Below are positions 32,795-42,032 of a stretch of DNA of 44,830 nucleotides, piece after piece. The position numbers and the translations under genes were made by a program. Location of the stretch: NCBI GenBank assembly GCA_900315075.1, contig OMXV01000031.1:1-44830 (forward strand). The letters are read 5' to 3'. Position 1 is the first letter of the stretch; each line of letters opens with the position of its first letter. The DNA comes from an uncultured Prevotellaceae bacterium. GTDB taxonomy: Bacteria; Bacteroidota; Bacteroidia; Bacteroidales; Bacteroidaceae. Under the pieces are notes generated by a model. The model was not told the DNA's origin and searched no databases. It was given only the letters and a program-made list of their open reading frames with translations.

Positions 32795-34957
32795 ATGAGA
32801 AAGAATTTTAAAGACATAGATATTTTTGCTGGCATTCAGGCCAAAGATGGTGCCGAATGGCAGAAAGACAATGGCATTGACTTCAACTGGAAAACCCCAG
32901 AGCACATAGAAGTAAAGCCTGTATATACCAAGGAAGATTTGGAAGGTATGGAGCATCTGGACTTTACTGCCGGTATTCCTCCATATCTACGTGGTCCTTA
33001 TTCAATGATGTATCCATTCCGCCCGTGGACCATCCGTCAGTATGCTGGTTTCTCCACAGCAGAAGAGTCCAACGCATTCTATCGCCGTAACTTGGCATCT
33101 GGCCAGAAAGGTCTTTCAGTGGCATTCGACTTGCCTACACACCGTGGATACGACCCCGATAATGCCCGTGTTGTGGGTGATGTCGGAAAGGCTGGTGTTT
33201 CTATCTGCAATGAAGAAAACATGAAAGTGCTATTTTCTGGCATTCCTCTCAACAAGATGTCTGTATCAATGACGATGAACGGTGCCGTGCTTCCTATCCT
33301 GGCTTTCTATATCGTGGCAGGTTTGGAACAGGGTGCACAGTTGGAGGAAATGGCAGGAACCATTCAAAATGATATCCTCAAGGAGTTCATGGTTCGTAAT
33401 ACCTACATTTACCCACCAGCATTCTCCATGAAGATTATTGCCGACATCTTTGAGTTTACCTCACAAAAGATGCCGAAATTCAACTCTATCTCCATCTCTG
33501 GATATCACATGCAAGAAGCTGGTGCTACAGCTGACATCGAGTTGGCATACACACTGGCCGATGGTATGGACTATATCCGCACTGGTGTCAATGCTGGTAT
33601 TGATGTAGATGCTTTTGCACCTCGTCTGTCATTCTTCTGGGCTATCGGTATGAACCATTTCATGGAAATAGCAAAGATGCGTGCTGGTCGTTTGTTGTGG
33701 GCAAAGATTGTTAAGAGTTTTGGAGCAAAGAATCCGAAGTCATTAGCTTTGCGTACTCACTCACAGACTTCAGGATGGTCACTCACCGAGCAAGACCCAT
33801 TCAACAATGTGGGACGTACTTGTATAGAGGCTATGGCAGCAGTGTTGGGACATACACAGTCGTTGCATACCAATGCCCTCGACGAGGCCATTGCATTGCC
33901 GACAGACTTCTCTGCTCGTATTGCCCGTAATACACAGATTTATATCCAGAACGAGACAAAGGTTTGCAAGCAGATTGACCCATGGGCTGGTTCATACTAT
34001 GTAGAGTCACTTACTAATGAATTGGTTCACAAAGCTTGGGAACATATTCAGGAGATTGAAAAACTCGGTGGTATGGCTAAGGCTATTGAGACAGGTCTGC
34101 CAAAAATGCGCATTGAAGAGGCTGCTGCACGTACACAGGCTCGTATTGACTCAGGTGTTCAGACCATCGTTGGTACCAATAAGTATCGTCTCGATCATGA
34201 GGATCCTATCGATATCCTTGAAGTTGATAATACCGCTGTGCGTAAGCAGCAGGAAGAATCTCTGGCTCAGGTAAGGAGTAGTCGTGACGAAGCTGCATGT
34301 CAGGAAGCTCTGAAGGCTATTACCGAGTGCGTGAGAGACTTCAACGAAGGTCGTAAGAGTGAGAACAACTTGCTCGACCTGGCAGTTAAGGCAGCTAAGC
34401 TGCGTTGTACTCTTGGTGAAATCAGTGATGCTTGCGAGGAAATCGTAGGCCGTTATAAAGCAGTAATCAGAACAATTTCAGGTGTGTATTCAGCAGAGAG
34501 CAAAAACGACTCCGACTTTGAGAAAGCATGTGAGTTAACAGAAGAGTTTGCAAAGAAAGAGGGCCGTCGCCCACGTATATTTGTTGCCAAGATGGGTCAG
34601 GACGGACACGACCGTGGCGCTAAGGTGGTAGCCACTGGTTATGCCGACTGCGGTTTTGACGTTGATATGGGTCCACTCTTCCAGACTCCTGCAGAGGCAG
34701 CACGTGAGGCTGTAGAGAACGACGTGCACATTGTCGGTGCCTCATCACTGGCTGCAGGCCACAAGACGTTGATACCTCAGTTGATAGAAGAACTGCATAA
34801 ACTTGGTCGTGACGACATCATGGTTATTGCCGGTGGTGTGATACCTGCACAGGATTATGATTTCCTCTATAAAGCTGGTGTTGCAGCAATCTTTGGCCCT
34901 GGTACAAGTGTTGCCAAAGCTGCAGTGGAAATGATGAACATCTTGTTGGACAAGTAA
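32795..34957 (+). CDS. mutB: methylmalonyl-CoA mutase large (alpha) subunit
   Basis: Catalytic subunit, 720 aa from the ATG at 32795; an in-frame ATG at 32762 lies inside mutA. It carries the substrate-binding block [20 protein letters not shown], barrel signatures ([40 protein letters not shown]) and the C-terminal cobalamin domain with [11 protein letters not shown]: His605 in D603-G-H-D-R-G608 is the lower cobalt ligand. In this organism the pathway probably runs from succinyl-CoA to methylmalonyl-CoA, which the decarboxylase encoded divergently would turn into propionyl-CoA. Epimerase was not seen in the window. Confidence 0.97.
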   Translation: MRKNFKDIDIFAGIQAKDGAEWQKDNGIDFNWKTPEHIEVKPVYTKEDLEGMEHLDFTAGIPPYLRGPYSMMYPFRPWTIRQYAGFSTAEESNAFYRRNLASGQKGLSVAFDLPTHRGYDPDNARVVGDVGKAGVSICNEENMKVLFSGIPLNKMSVSMTMNGAVLPILAFYIVAGLEQGAQLEEMAGTIQNDILKEFMVRNTYIYPPAFSMKIIADIFEFTSQKMPKFNSISISGYHMQEAGATADIELAYTLADGMDYIRTGVNAGIDVDAFAPRLSFFWAIGMNHFMEIAKMRAGRLLWAKIVKSFGAKNPKSLALRTHSQTSGWSLTEQDPFNNVGRTCIEAMAAVLGHTQSLHTNALDEAIALPTDFSARIARNTQIYIQNETKVCKQIDPWAGSYYVESLTNELVHKAWEHIQEIEKLGGMAKAIETGLPKMRIEEAAARTQARIDSGVQTIVGTNKYRLDHEDPIDILEVDNTAVRKQQEESLAQVRSSRDEAACQEALKAITECVRDFNEGRKSENNLLDLAVKAAKLRCTLGEISDACEEIVGRYKAVIRTISGVYSAESKNDSDFEKACELTEEFAKKEGRRPRIFVAKMGQDGHDRGAKVVATGYADCGFDVDMGPLFQTPAEAAREAVENDVHIVGASSLAAGHKTLIPQLIEELHKLGRDDIMVIAGGVIPAQDYDFLYKAGVAAIFGPGTSVAKAAVEMMNILLDK

Positions 34958-34975
34958 ACAATTTGATAGTTCCAT

Positions 34976-35014
34976 AAAAAATGAGGAATGCTTTTCGGGC
35001 ATTCCTCATTTTTT
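34976..35014. terminator. bidirectional terminator between mutB and mgtC
   Basis: A 16-bp stem (34976-34991 with 34999-35014; AAAAAATGAGGAATGC and its complement) and a 7-base loop. A-runs and T-runs at the stem base allow termination from both sides. Confidence 0.92.
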
Positions 35015-35027
35015 AATCTATTCTCTA

Positions 35028-35699
35028 TTATTCTATACTTTCAATTTTGACCCCGTCAAGCTCCTCCATTATACGGAGGATACGCTTTTCATAATGGCTA
35101 CGTTTAACTTTTACTTCGATAGAAGCAGAATAGAAAGTCTCATCTCCCTTATTAACCTCGCGCATATTGTAAGAATCAAATGTCATACCCTCTTTACGGA
35201 AACGATTCAGCACTTGGCGGATAAAATCCACATCGGGTGAGGAAAAAGTGATGGAAATAGCACGTGTGCCGAATTTCTGAAGAAGGATATTCAAGGCCTC
35301 TAAGCAAATAAGCACCATGACAGTGCTTGCAATGGCAAGACTATACATTCCTGCTCCACAAGTCATACCAATGGCTGCTGTTACCCACATTCCTGCTGCT
35401 GTGGTAAGACCTTTTACCACATGCTTTTGGAATATAATGATACCTGCGCCTATGAAACCGATACCACTCACTACTTGTGACGCAATTCGCGATGGGTCGA
35501 GACGGACATTCAGCAGGGGGTGCATTTCAAGGATTTGTTCAAACCCAAATTGAGATATAACCATGAACAAGGCACTTCCCAGTGCGACAAGGAAATGGGT
35601 GCGCAAACCAGCTTCCTTGGCACGATATTCCCGTTCCAGGCCAATAGCACCACCCATCAGTGCTGCCACAAAGAGACGTAATATTAATTCTCCAGTCAT
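35028..35699 (-). CDS. MgtC/SapB family membrane protein
   Basis: A 223 aa protein with an N-terminal MgtC membrane domain of four to five helices, including the signature GGAIGLEREYRAKEAGLRTH and SGIGFIGAGIIIF. A C-terminal soluble ACT-like domain follows (from about 145; ISITFSSPDVDFIRQVLNRF). MgtC-type proteins are linked to survival in low magnesium and to control of the ATP synthase in pathogens; the role in commensal Bacteroidota is not established. Separated from clpC by a heptamer array. No magnesium riboswitch is visible upstream. Confidence 0.9.
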   Translation of the reverse strand: MTGELILRLFVAALMGGAIGLEREYRAKEAGLRTHFLVALGSALFMVISQFGFEQILEMHPLLNVRLDPSRIASQVVSGIGFIGAGIIIFQKHVVKGLTTAAGMWVTAAIGMTCGAGMYSLAIASTVMVLICLEALNILLQKFGTRAISITFSSPDVDFIRQVLNRFRKEGMTFDSYNMREVNKGDETFYSASIEVKVKRSHYEKRILRIMEELDGVKIESIE

Positions 35700-35711
35700 C
35701 TGAGTTGATTT

Positions 35712-35767
35712 AGAAGTAAGAGGTGAGAGGTGAGAGGGTAGAGGGTAGAGGTAAGAGGTAAGAGATT
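35712..35767. repeat. eight AGAGGTR heptamers between clpC and mgtC
   Basis: Eight uninterrupted 7-base units (AGAAGTA, AGAGGTG x2, AGAGGGT x2, AGAGGTA x2, AGAGATT). The complement is CTYACCT, the same unit as the array at 4638-4665, but reversed relative to the upstream gene. It lies about 50 bases after the clpC stop. Confidence 0.88.
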
Positions 35768-35817
35768 ACCTTTGCAGCTCTCGGTCGTTGGCAATGCCAA
35801 TAACTTGTCAACTCTAA

Positions 35818-38355
35818 TTAGTTGAAAATGAGATCCTCTTTCTCCTCGTGCTTGTCAATATTGATAGTGTCGCCGAAGGAGACATCACCTCCGAGAATGC
35901 GTTCACACAAACCGTCCTCAATGTAGTTTTGGATAGCACGCTTCAGTGGGCGGGCACCAAATTGCACGTCATATCCCTTTGTAGCCACAAATTCCTTTGC
36001 TGCCTCACTCACTACTATATGATATCCCAAAGCTTCAACTCGTTTCAACAGACCACTTAATTCGATGTCAACAATCTTCTTGATGGCCTCAAGGTCGAGT
36101 TGGTCGAAAGTGATAATTTCATCCAGACGATTCAAAAATTCTGGTGCAAACTGTTTACTAAGGCTCTTCTGAATGATAGAACGTGCATGTTGTTTGTCGC
36201 TTTCATTCAAACTGAGTCCCAATGTGCCTCCAGCATTGAAACCGATACCACGTCCGAATTCCTTCAACTGACGTGTTCCTGCGTTGGAGGTCATAATGAT
36301 AACCGTGTTGCGGAAGTCAACCAATCTGCCATTTCCATCAGTGAGGCGACCTTCATCGAGTACTTGCAATAAGATGTTAAACACATTGCCATGAGCTTTT
36401 TCTATCTCATCAAGCAGAACAATGGAGTAGGGGTGGCGACGGACTTTCTCTGTCAGTTGTCCACCTTCTTCATAACCTACATATCCCGGAGGGGCACCAA
36501 CGAGACGTGACACATTGAATCCCTCGGTATATTCACTCATATCGATACGAATTAGGTCGTCGGCACTGCCAAACATATATTCGGCCAACTTCTTGGCAAG
36601 ATAGGTCTTGCCAACACCTGTCGGACCTAAGAACATGAAAACACCGATGGGATGGTTGGGGTCTTTCAAGCCCACACGGTTACGTTGAATAGCTTTCACC
36701 ATCTTTTCAATGGCAGCATCCTGGGCAATGACGGCTTTCTTTAGTTCATCACCCATCTTACGCAGACGAATGCCTTCAGCCTCAGCCATGCGTTGTACAG
36801 GAACGCCTGTCATCATCGATACTACATCAGCCACTTCTTTTTCTGTCACCGTTTCGCGTGAACAATTGTCACCATTGGTCCAGTCTTCATTCAGTTTCCT
36901 AAGCTCATCCTCAAGCAAGGTCTGGCGGTCACGGTAACTGGCTGCCAACTCAAAGTTTTGATTGGAAACGGCATTCTTCTTTTTTTTCTTAACCTCCTCA
37001 ATCTCTTTCTCCTTTTCAGCAATTTCTGGCGGTATCTGGGCATGCTGCAAGTGCACACGGGCACCAACTTCATCCATAGCATCGATAGCTTTATCGGGGA
37101 AAGAACGATCTGTGACATAGCGTTCTGTCAGTCTGACACAAGCTGTCATAGCATCATCAGTATAATTCACATGATGGTGCTGCTCGTAACGATCTTTGAT
37201 GTTGGTGAGAATTTGCAGAGTCTCATCCGTAGTAGTAGGCTCTACGAGCACTTTCTGAAAACGCCGTTCCAAAGCACCATCCTTCTCGATACTGTTGCGA
37301 TACTCATCCAGAGTTGTCGCACCAATACACTGGATGGTTCCACGGGCAAGGGCTGGTTTCAGAATATTGGCAGCGTCCATCGATCCTGGTGTGGAACCCG
37401 CACCAATCATTGTATGCACTTCGTCGATGAAGACAATAATGTCAGGACTTTGCTCCAATTCTTTGATAAGCGCTTTGATGCGCTCCTCGAACTGTCCACG
37501 ATATTTCGTACCTGCCACAATAGAAGTCAGGTCAAGACTCACCAACCTCTTGTTGAAAAGGATGGGTGATGTGTGGTGTGAGACAATCATTTGTGCAAGC
37601 CCTTCGACGATGGCACTTTTACCAACACCAGGCTCACCGATAAGAATTGGGTTGTTTTTCTTGCGGCGACAGAGAATCTCCATCACCCTTTGCATTTCTC
37701 TTTCACGTCCCACAACGGGGTCGAGTTTACCCTCTGAAGCAGCCTTTGTCAGGTCAGTGGAGAAGTTGTCGAGCACAGGTGTCTTGCCTGATGGCATTTT
37801 TGTCTGTGTCGCTGTATTATGTCGTTGGGAATTGTCGCGCGATGAATTTCCTCCCAATAAGTTGTCATCCTCATCCTCTGACTCATCAGGTATTCCGATA
37901 CCATCTTGTGGCTGGCTGGCTTTCTGCTGGAAATATGTCAATGCATCCTCGTAATTCATGTTGTTAAATTCTAATACCTCTTTAGCACCATTGCTCACTT
38001 GGTCGTGAAGAATGGCGAGTAGCAGATGATGCACGTCGATAGTCTGTGTATGTTGTTTGCGTGCCTCTAAAACTGCCAATTTTAAAATGTTACTTGCTTT
38101 GTCGTTTAATATCAATTCTCTCGTATTAATAGGCTCTCCGTATTCTGTTTCCCGAACCTTGTCTTCCAATTCGTTTTTCACTGATTTGACGTCAATGTGT
38201 AGTTTGTTGAACAAATCTACCACACTTCCCGAGCGTTCCCTTAGAATACCCATGAGAATATGCTCCGGACCTACAGAACGGCTGGCCAGACGAGTAGCCT
38301 CCTCTCGGCTGAACGAAAGTATTTCAGATACTTTTGGTGAAAACTGGCTAGTCAT
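35818..38355 (-). CDS. clpC: ClpC-type AAA+ ATPase / chaperone
   Basis: An 845 aa Clp/Hsp100 unfoldase. An N-terminal Clp_N repeat domain (1-145; FSREEATRLASRSVGPEHIL) is followed by an acidic linker (155-175) and the first AAA domain with Walker A GEPGVGKS at 240-247 and Walker B VIFIDEVHTMIG. A UVR-like middle region (KNAVSNQNFELAASYRDRQT) precedes the second AAA domain (GPTGVGKTYLAKKLAEYMF near 570; IVLLDEIEKAH) and the C-terminal D2 domain (FAPEFLNRLDEIITFDQL). It should feed substrates to ClpP, which is not nearby. No CIRCE or other heat-shock operator was seen in the 72-base upstream gap. Confidence 0.95.
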   Translation of the reverse strand: MTSQFSPKVSEILSFSREEATRLASRSVGPEHILMGILRERSGSVVDLFNKLHIDVKSVKNELEDKVRETEYGEPINTRELILNDKASNILKLAVLEARKQHTQTIDVHHLLLAILHDQVSNGAKEVLEFNNMNYEDALTYFQQKASQPQDGIGIPDESEDEDDNLLGGNSSRDNSQRHNTATQTKMPSGKTPVLDNFSTDLTKAASEGKLDPVVGREREMQRVMEILCRRKKNNPILIGEPGVGKSAIVEGLAQMIVSHHTSPILFNKRLVSLDLTSIVAGTKYRGQFEERIKALIKELEQSPDIIVFIDEVHTMIGAGSTPGSMDAANILKPALARGTIQCIGATTLDEYRNSIEKDGALERRFQKVLVEPTTTDETLQILTNIKDRYEQHHHVNYTDDAMTACVRLTERYVTDRSFPDKAIDAMDEVGARVHLQHAQIPPEIAEKEKEIEEVKKKKKNAVSNQNFELAASYRDRQTLLEDELRKLNEDWTNGDNCSRETVTEKEVADVVSMMTGVPVQRMAEAEGIRLRKMGDELKKAVIAQDAAIEKMVKAIQRNRVGLKDPNHPIGVFMFLGPTGVGKTYLAKKLAEYMFGSADDLIRIDMSEYTEGFNVSRLVGAPPGYVGYEEGGQLTEKVRRHPYSIVLLDEIEKAHGNVFNILLQVLDEGRLTDGNGRLVDFRNTVIIMTSNAGTRQLKEFGRGIGFNAGGTLGLSLNESDKQHARSIIQKSLSKQFAPEFLNRLDEIITFDQLDLEAIKKIVDIELSGLLKRVEALGYHIVVSEAAKEFVATKGYDVQFGARPLKRAIQNYIEDGLCERILGGDVSFGDTINIDKHEEKEDLIFN

Positions 38356-38427
38356 AATCTTTTACCTTAATTAATAAATTAAATAAATGTTCTCTTCAAA
38401 TGAGATTATACAAACATTGTGCCAAAA

Positions 38428-38937
38428 TCAATCGTTTCCAAATATACGCATGTATTCATCCTCAAAATTTGGTGTGAAAATCCCTTTTCCAATTGAATTC
38501 AAGATTTCGCAGCGTGTGAAAAAACGTCCACCTGCAAGTTCTTCTCTGTCTGGTTTGACAGGATCATCATATACCGTCTTATATACATAGACCAATTCCC
38601 GTTCGCGAATACCCTCAAAAACATATTTACATAGAAATACAGGAATGAAATTAGTGACACCAAGTTCTTCTCTTACTTCTCTATAAAGTGCATCTTCAAT
38701 TTTTTCGCCAAAATCCACATGACCTCCTGTGGCTGTGTCCCATTTGCCAGGTTGGATATCCTTCCATTCAGGGCGTTTCTGAAGAAACAATTCCCCCTTG
38801 CTGTTAAATAGATGGAGATGAACAACTGGATGTAAAATCTTGGTGCCATCATGAGCATGAGCACGATAGATGCTGCCTTTGACGTTGCCATCCTCGTCAA
38901 CAATGGGAAACAATTCGTTTTGATTGTCGGATTTCAT
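38428..38937 (-). CDS. Nudix hydrolase, IPP isomerase-like subgroup
   Basis: A 169 aa cytoplasmic Nudix enzyme. The Nudix box is complete at 72-94 (GHVDFGEKIEDALYREVREE then LGV). The lead-in HLHLFNSKGELFLQKRPEW and IQPGKWDTATGGHV resembles the isopentenyl-diphosphate isomerase-like / YfcD group of Nudix proteins. It lies 19 bases downstream of ispE, so a link to isoprenoid precursors is tempting, but IDI-specific cysteine and substrate residues are not evident and a housecleaning nucleotide hydrolase is just as likely. Confidence 0.85.
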   Translation of the reverse strand: MKSDNQNELFPIVDEDGNVKGSIYRAHAHDGTKILHPVVHLHLFNSKGELFLQKRPEWKDIQPGKWDTATGGHVDFGEKIEDALYREVREELGVTNFIPVFLCKYVFEGIRERELVYVYKTVYDDPVKPDREELAGGRFFTRCEILNSIGKGIFTPNFEDEYMRIFGND

Positions 38938-38956
38938 GATTACACCTTATTTATTA

Positions 38957-39796
38957 TTATAATTGCAGCACGTTTTGATAGCAGTCTGGAAAGTCATCTT
39001 CATTGATAGACGGAACTCCATGGAATAGAGCGAACACACAGCTGCCACTTCCTGTCATCTGAGCATATATGGCTCCATTCTTGTATAGATTCTCCTTTAT
39101 TTCACCGATTTCAGGATGAATGGCAAAAATGGATTCTTCAAAATCGTTTATCAATTCCTCACGCCACGTCTCTACGGGTTGAAGTACAATATCTCTACAA
39201 CTCTTTTGTGGTTTTCTTGGAACAATTTTGCTATATGCTTCACGGGTGGAAACTGCCACATCCGGTTTTACAAGAACCATATACATGCCTGCAAGACTGA
39301 AATCCTCAGCACTTACAGGTTCCAACTCATTACCTATACCTTGTGCGAAGGCTGGTTCGGCTGTGATAAAGAAGGCACAGTCGGCACCTAACCGGGCTGC
39401 ATATTCCTCCATCATCGGATTACCCATGTTAATATGGAAATGCTCGTCGAGTAGCCTAATCATAAATGCTGCATCGCTTGAGCCACCACCAAGTCCTGCC
39501 TGTGAGGGGATTTGCTTAAAGAGATGAGTGTGAACTCGTGGCAATTCAAAGTCTTTTGCCAATAGTTGGTATGCTCTGACAACCAGATTGTCGGCTTCGC
39601 GACTATCTATTTCCATGCCTGTCACCTTGAGGTCGCAGTTGACTTCGGTTGGAAAATTGGCATCCATGCGATGCACTTCAAGCGCATCGTATAATGGAAT
39701 AGGATAAAAAACGGTTTCCAGATTATGATAGCCATCTGGTCGTCTGGAAACGACATTCAATCCTAAGTTTACTTTAGCACATGGAAAAATGGTCAT
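38957..39796 (-). CDS. ispE: 4-diphosphocytidyl-2-C-methyl-D-erythritol kinase
   Basis: Phosphorylates CDP-methylerythritol in the MEP pathway of isoprenoid synthesis. A GHMP kinase of 279 aa, the usual length. N-terminal AKVNLGLNVVSRRPDGYHNL includes the catalytic Lys8; the ATP-binding loop is PSQAGLGGGSSDAA (97-110); the catalytic Asp139 lies in LGADCAFF; the C-terminal glycine motif is MTGSGSCVFALF. It is in a row of closely spaced minus-strand genes between the DUF5687 and Nudix genes. Confidence 0.96.
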   Translation of the reverse strand: MTIFPCAKVNLGLNVVSRRPDGYHNLETVFYPIPLYDALEVHRMDANFPTEVNCDLKVTGMEIDSREADNLVVRAYQLLAKDFELPRVHTHLFKQIPSQAGLGGGSSDAAFMIRLLDEHFHINMGNPMMEEYAARLGADCAFFITAEPAFAQGIGNELEPVSAEDFSLAGMYMVLVKPDVAVSTREAYSKIVPRKPQKSCRDIVLQPVETWREELINDFEESIFAIHPEIGEIKENLYKNGAIYAQMTGSGSCVFALFHGVPSINEDDFPDCYQNVLQL

Positions 39797-39842
39797 GGCT
39801 TTTGTGATTTGATTTAAAAAATTGATGAGTCGTCATAAAAGT

Positions 39843-41354
39843 CTATCTGGTAGCTCGGAAGCCCTCCAGATTGACATATCTGCGACGCATCATTCTATTG
39901 TAAATGCTTCGAATCCAATATTTACTTGTGGCAATGAAGATGATACCGACGCATAGAATTACAATATATGCAACTGTCTCACCAAAAACGAGAGGGAGCA
40001 ATCCTACCAAAAATGGTGGAAGGAACAACGCTGCCAAATTTACAACCACTTGAACGTAATTGGTCTCCATTCCGCCACGACCAATAAATTTGGTGTTAAG
40101 AGGCACTGTCTGTTTGTTGTAGATGGCCATGTGAAGAAAGATTATGTGTATCGGTCCTGCAATTAACGCAATAATTGCCAACAGCATCAACAGGGAGCAC
40201 TTTCCTGTGAAGAGGGTGGGTAGCATAAGTAGGAAGGGCACGATGAGCAGAAGGGAATAGAAATAATATTTCGCTTTCAGTAGCGAGATGATATTTTCCT
40301 TGCGGACCATCAAACAGTCGATATAGTTCCCTTCATAACACATTACACGCACCAATATCATTGCTCCATATATGGCAAAATTGTAAACACTTAGGAAAAT
40401 GGTCATGCCTCCTTGATAAATGTCAGTAAAGGACATGAGCAAACTGAAAACAAATACAAGAATATTGGCAGACCAGAATCCCTTCTTGATGTTCTTGTTG
40501 CGCATGATACTCTTGATTTCCAATTTGATGTATTCACCAACCTCACCATAACGATCCAGAGACTTCAATTCGCTGACATGGCGTAATTTTGTCTGCTCGC
40601 TTCGAGACAATTCGGCATAGACAGAGTTGTATTGCACATATCTATTTATAATGACCAAAATAGCCATCAGCAGAAGTATTCCCCCAAATGCCAATATAGA
40701 CCAATGAGATACTGCTTCGCCTATTGTAGAATATGTGTCACAAAGATTTTCGATTCCTGCTTTTTCCCCAAGATACCATGGTGATAAAATAATGGCATAA
40801 ACCACAGCAGGCAACAACCACCACCAATAGCTCTTATTGACCAAAGTCCTGACAAGCATGTACCATAGGCTATTGCAGACAATTAGCAGATACCATGCAA
40901 GCAAGAATCCTAAAGCTGCCATCAGACCATAGCTGAATACAATGCTCATGATGGCATAAGGGAGGAATAGGGCAAACCATATCAAGTTGCTCGTAGAGGT
41001 AATACTATTGAAAAGGAAACTATCTATACAGGCATATTTTCCGATAGGCAGCAGAATATACGGTTTAATCTGTTGCGATGGTGTTTGCTGAGCCATGAAA
41101 CGAAATCCAAAGTCAACAAGCAGAATGAATGGTAGTAAACCAAACATCAATTCGCAAGGAGTCACCGTTTCGCTATTATTTGCAATCTGTGCCAACATTA
41201 CGGAAATGAACATCAAGTATAAAAGCATGAATGCTCCACCTATATATATAATAATCTTTGCAGCTTTGTTTTGCTGAAAAGCAGGATTACGCTTCTCCGA
41301 CAGTTTGATGTGCCGGCGAAGCGTTTTGATTAGTTCCCATTTAGATATATGCAT
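39843..41354 (-). CDS. DUF5687-like polytopic membrane protein
   Basis: A 503 aa protein with about ten hydrophobic segments and short loops, resembling DUF5687 and ABC-transporter permease-like proteins of Bacteroidota. The N-terminal HISKWELIKTLRRHIKLSEKRNPAF is cytoplasmic and basic. A central charged loop YAELSRSEQTKLRHVSELKSLDRYG is typical of such permeases. No ATP-binding subunit is adjacent, so the transporter partner, if any, is encoded elsewhere. It starts 12 bases after the LolA-like gene, which suggests cotranscription. Function unknown. Confidence 0.75.
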   Translation of the reverse strand: MHISKWELIKTLRRHIKLSEKRNPAFQQNKAAKIIIYIGGAFMLLYLMFISVMLAQIANNSETVTPCELMFGLLPFILLVDFGFRFMAQQTPSQQIKPYILLPIGKYACIDSFLFNSITSTSNLIWFALFLPYAIMSIVFSYGLMAALGFLLAWYLLIVCNSLWYMLVRTLVNKSYWWWLLPAVVYAIILSPWYLGEKAGIENLCDTYSTIGEAVSHWSILAFGGILLLMAILVIINRYVQYNSVYAELSRSEQTKLRHVSELKSLDRYGEVGEYIKLEIKSIMRNKNIKKGFWSANILVFVFSLLMSFTDIYQGGMTIFLSVYNFAIYGAMILVRVMCYEGNYIDCLMVRKENIISLLKAKYYFYSLLLIVPFLLMLPTLFTGKCSLLMLLAIIALIAGPIHIIFLHMAIYNKQTVPLNTKFIGRGGMETNYVQVVVNLAALFLPPFLVGLLPLVFGETVAYIVILCVGIIFIATSKYWIRSIYNRMMRRRYVNLEGFRATR

Positions 41355-41366
41355 GACCTTTTAAAA

Positions 41367-41975
41367 TTATCTTAAATCTATCACCTCTGCATCAGGATAT
41401 TCATTGGGGTTGAATTTAAATGTAGCATCACTCTGTGCAGATGCACTGAAATTACTGATTGTAATATCATACCACTTGCCACCTTGCAACATCTTTACCC
41501 TGGAAGGAAGATAATTGCTCGTTCCGATAGTGATATACATCTCTTGTATTGACTTAGAAGAGTTCTGAGCTTTGAGATGGACTTCATGATTACGGCCTAC
41601 AGTCTTTACACCGAGGGTGTATCCACTCTTGTAAAGTGTAATAAACTTATATGGATTCATCCTCGCTTGTTGAGCATCAGTTGGATTACTGATGTTTACC
41701 TCATCGGTACTCTTCATATATGTCCATTGGGTAGTACCGTCAAACCACAATGTGGCTTGTGGGGTAGTGGCACGGAACTTATTACCTTTAATAATAATAG
41801 TACCAGTCGTTGTAGTATTACCAGATACCATCTTGAAATTGGCTTTTGCGCCAGTAGGGGTGCCAACTTTTGCTGCTGCCTTATCAAGAATTTGGCGAGC
41901 CTTTGTGGCATTCTGAGCATTAGCAGATAATCCTATCAGCATCACGCTTATAAACATCAAAAATACACGTTTCAT
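41367..41975 (-). CDS. LolA-like outer-membrane lipoprotein carrier
   Basis: A 202 aa periplasmic protein with a signal peptide (MKRVFLMFISVMLIGLSANA). The mature part fits the LolA half-barrel: ARQILDKAAAKV, GTIIIKGNKFRATTPQATLWFDGTTQWTY, and EMYITIGTSNYLPSRVKML. LolA moves lipoproteins across the periplasm. Bacteroidota carry several LolA-like proteins, so this may not be the main carrier. It lies 57 bases downstream of ftsK, an association seen in other genomes (ftsK-lolA). Confidence 0.88.
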   Translation of the reverse strand: MKRVFLMFISVMLIGLSANAQNATKARQILDKAAAKVGTPTGAKANFKMVSGNTTTTGTIIIKGNKFRATTPQATLWFDGTTQWTYMKSTDEVNISNPTDAQQARMNPYKFITLYKSGYTLGVKTVGRNHEVHLKAQNSSKSIQEMYITIGTSNYLPSRVKMLQGGKWYDITISNFSASAQSDATFKFNPNEYPDAEVIDLR

Positions 41976-42032
41976 AATAATCGAGTTTTAAGTTAAGTTG
42001 AAATAAATAAAATATAAAAATTTTAAAGTTTA

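Noticed and set aside
36958-37954. Two overlapping plus-strand frames (203 and 219 codons) opposite clpC
   Set aside because: They overlap each other in different frames and are fully antisense to intact AAA+ domains; no recognisable protein features.
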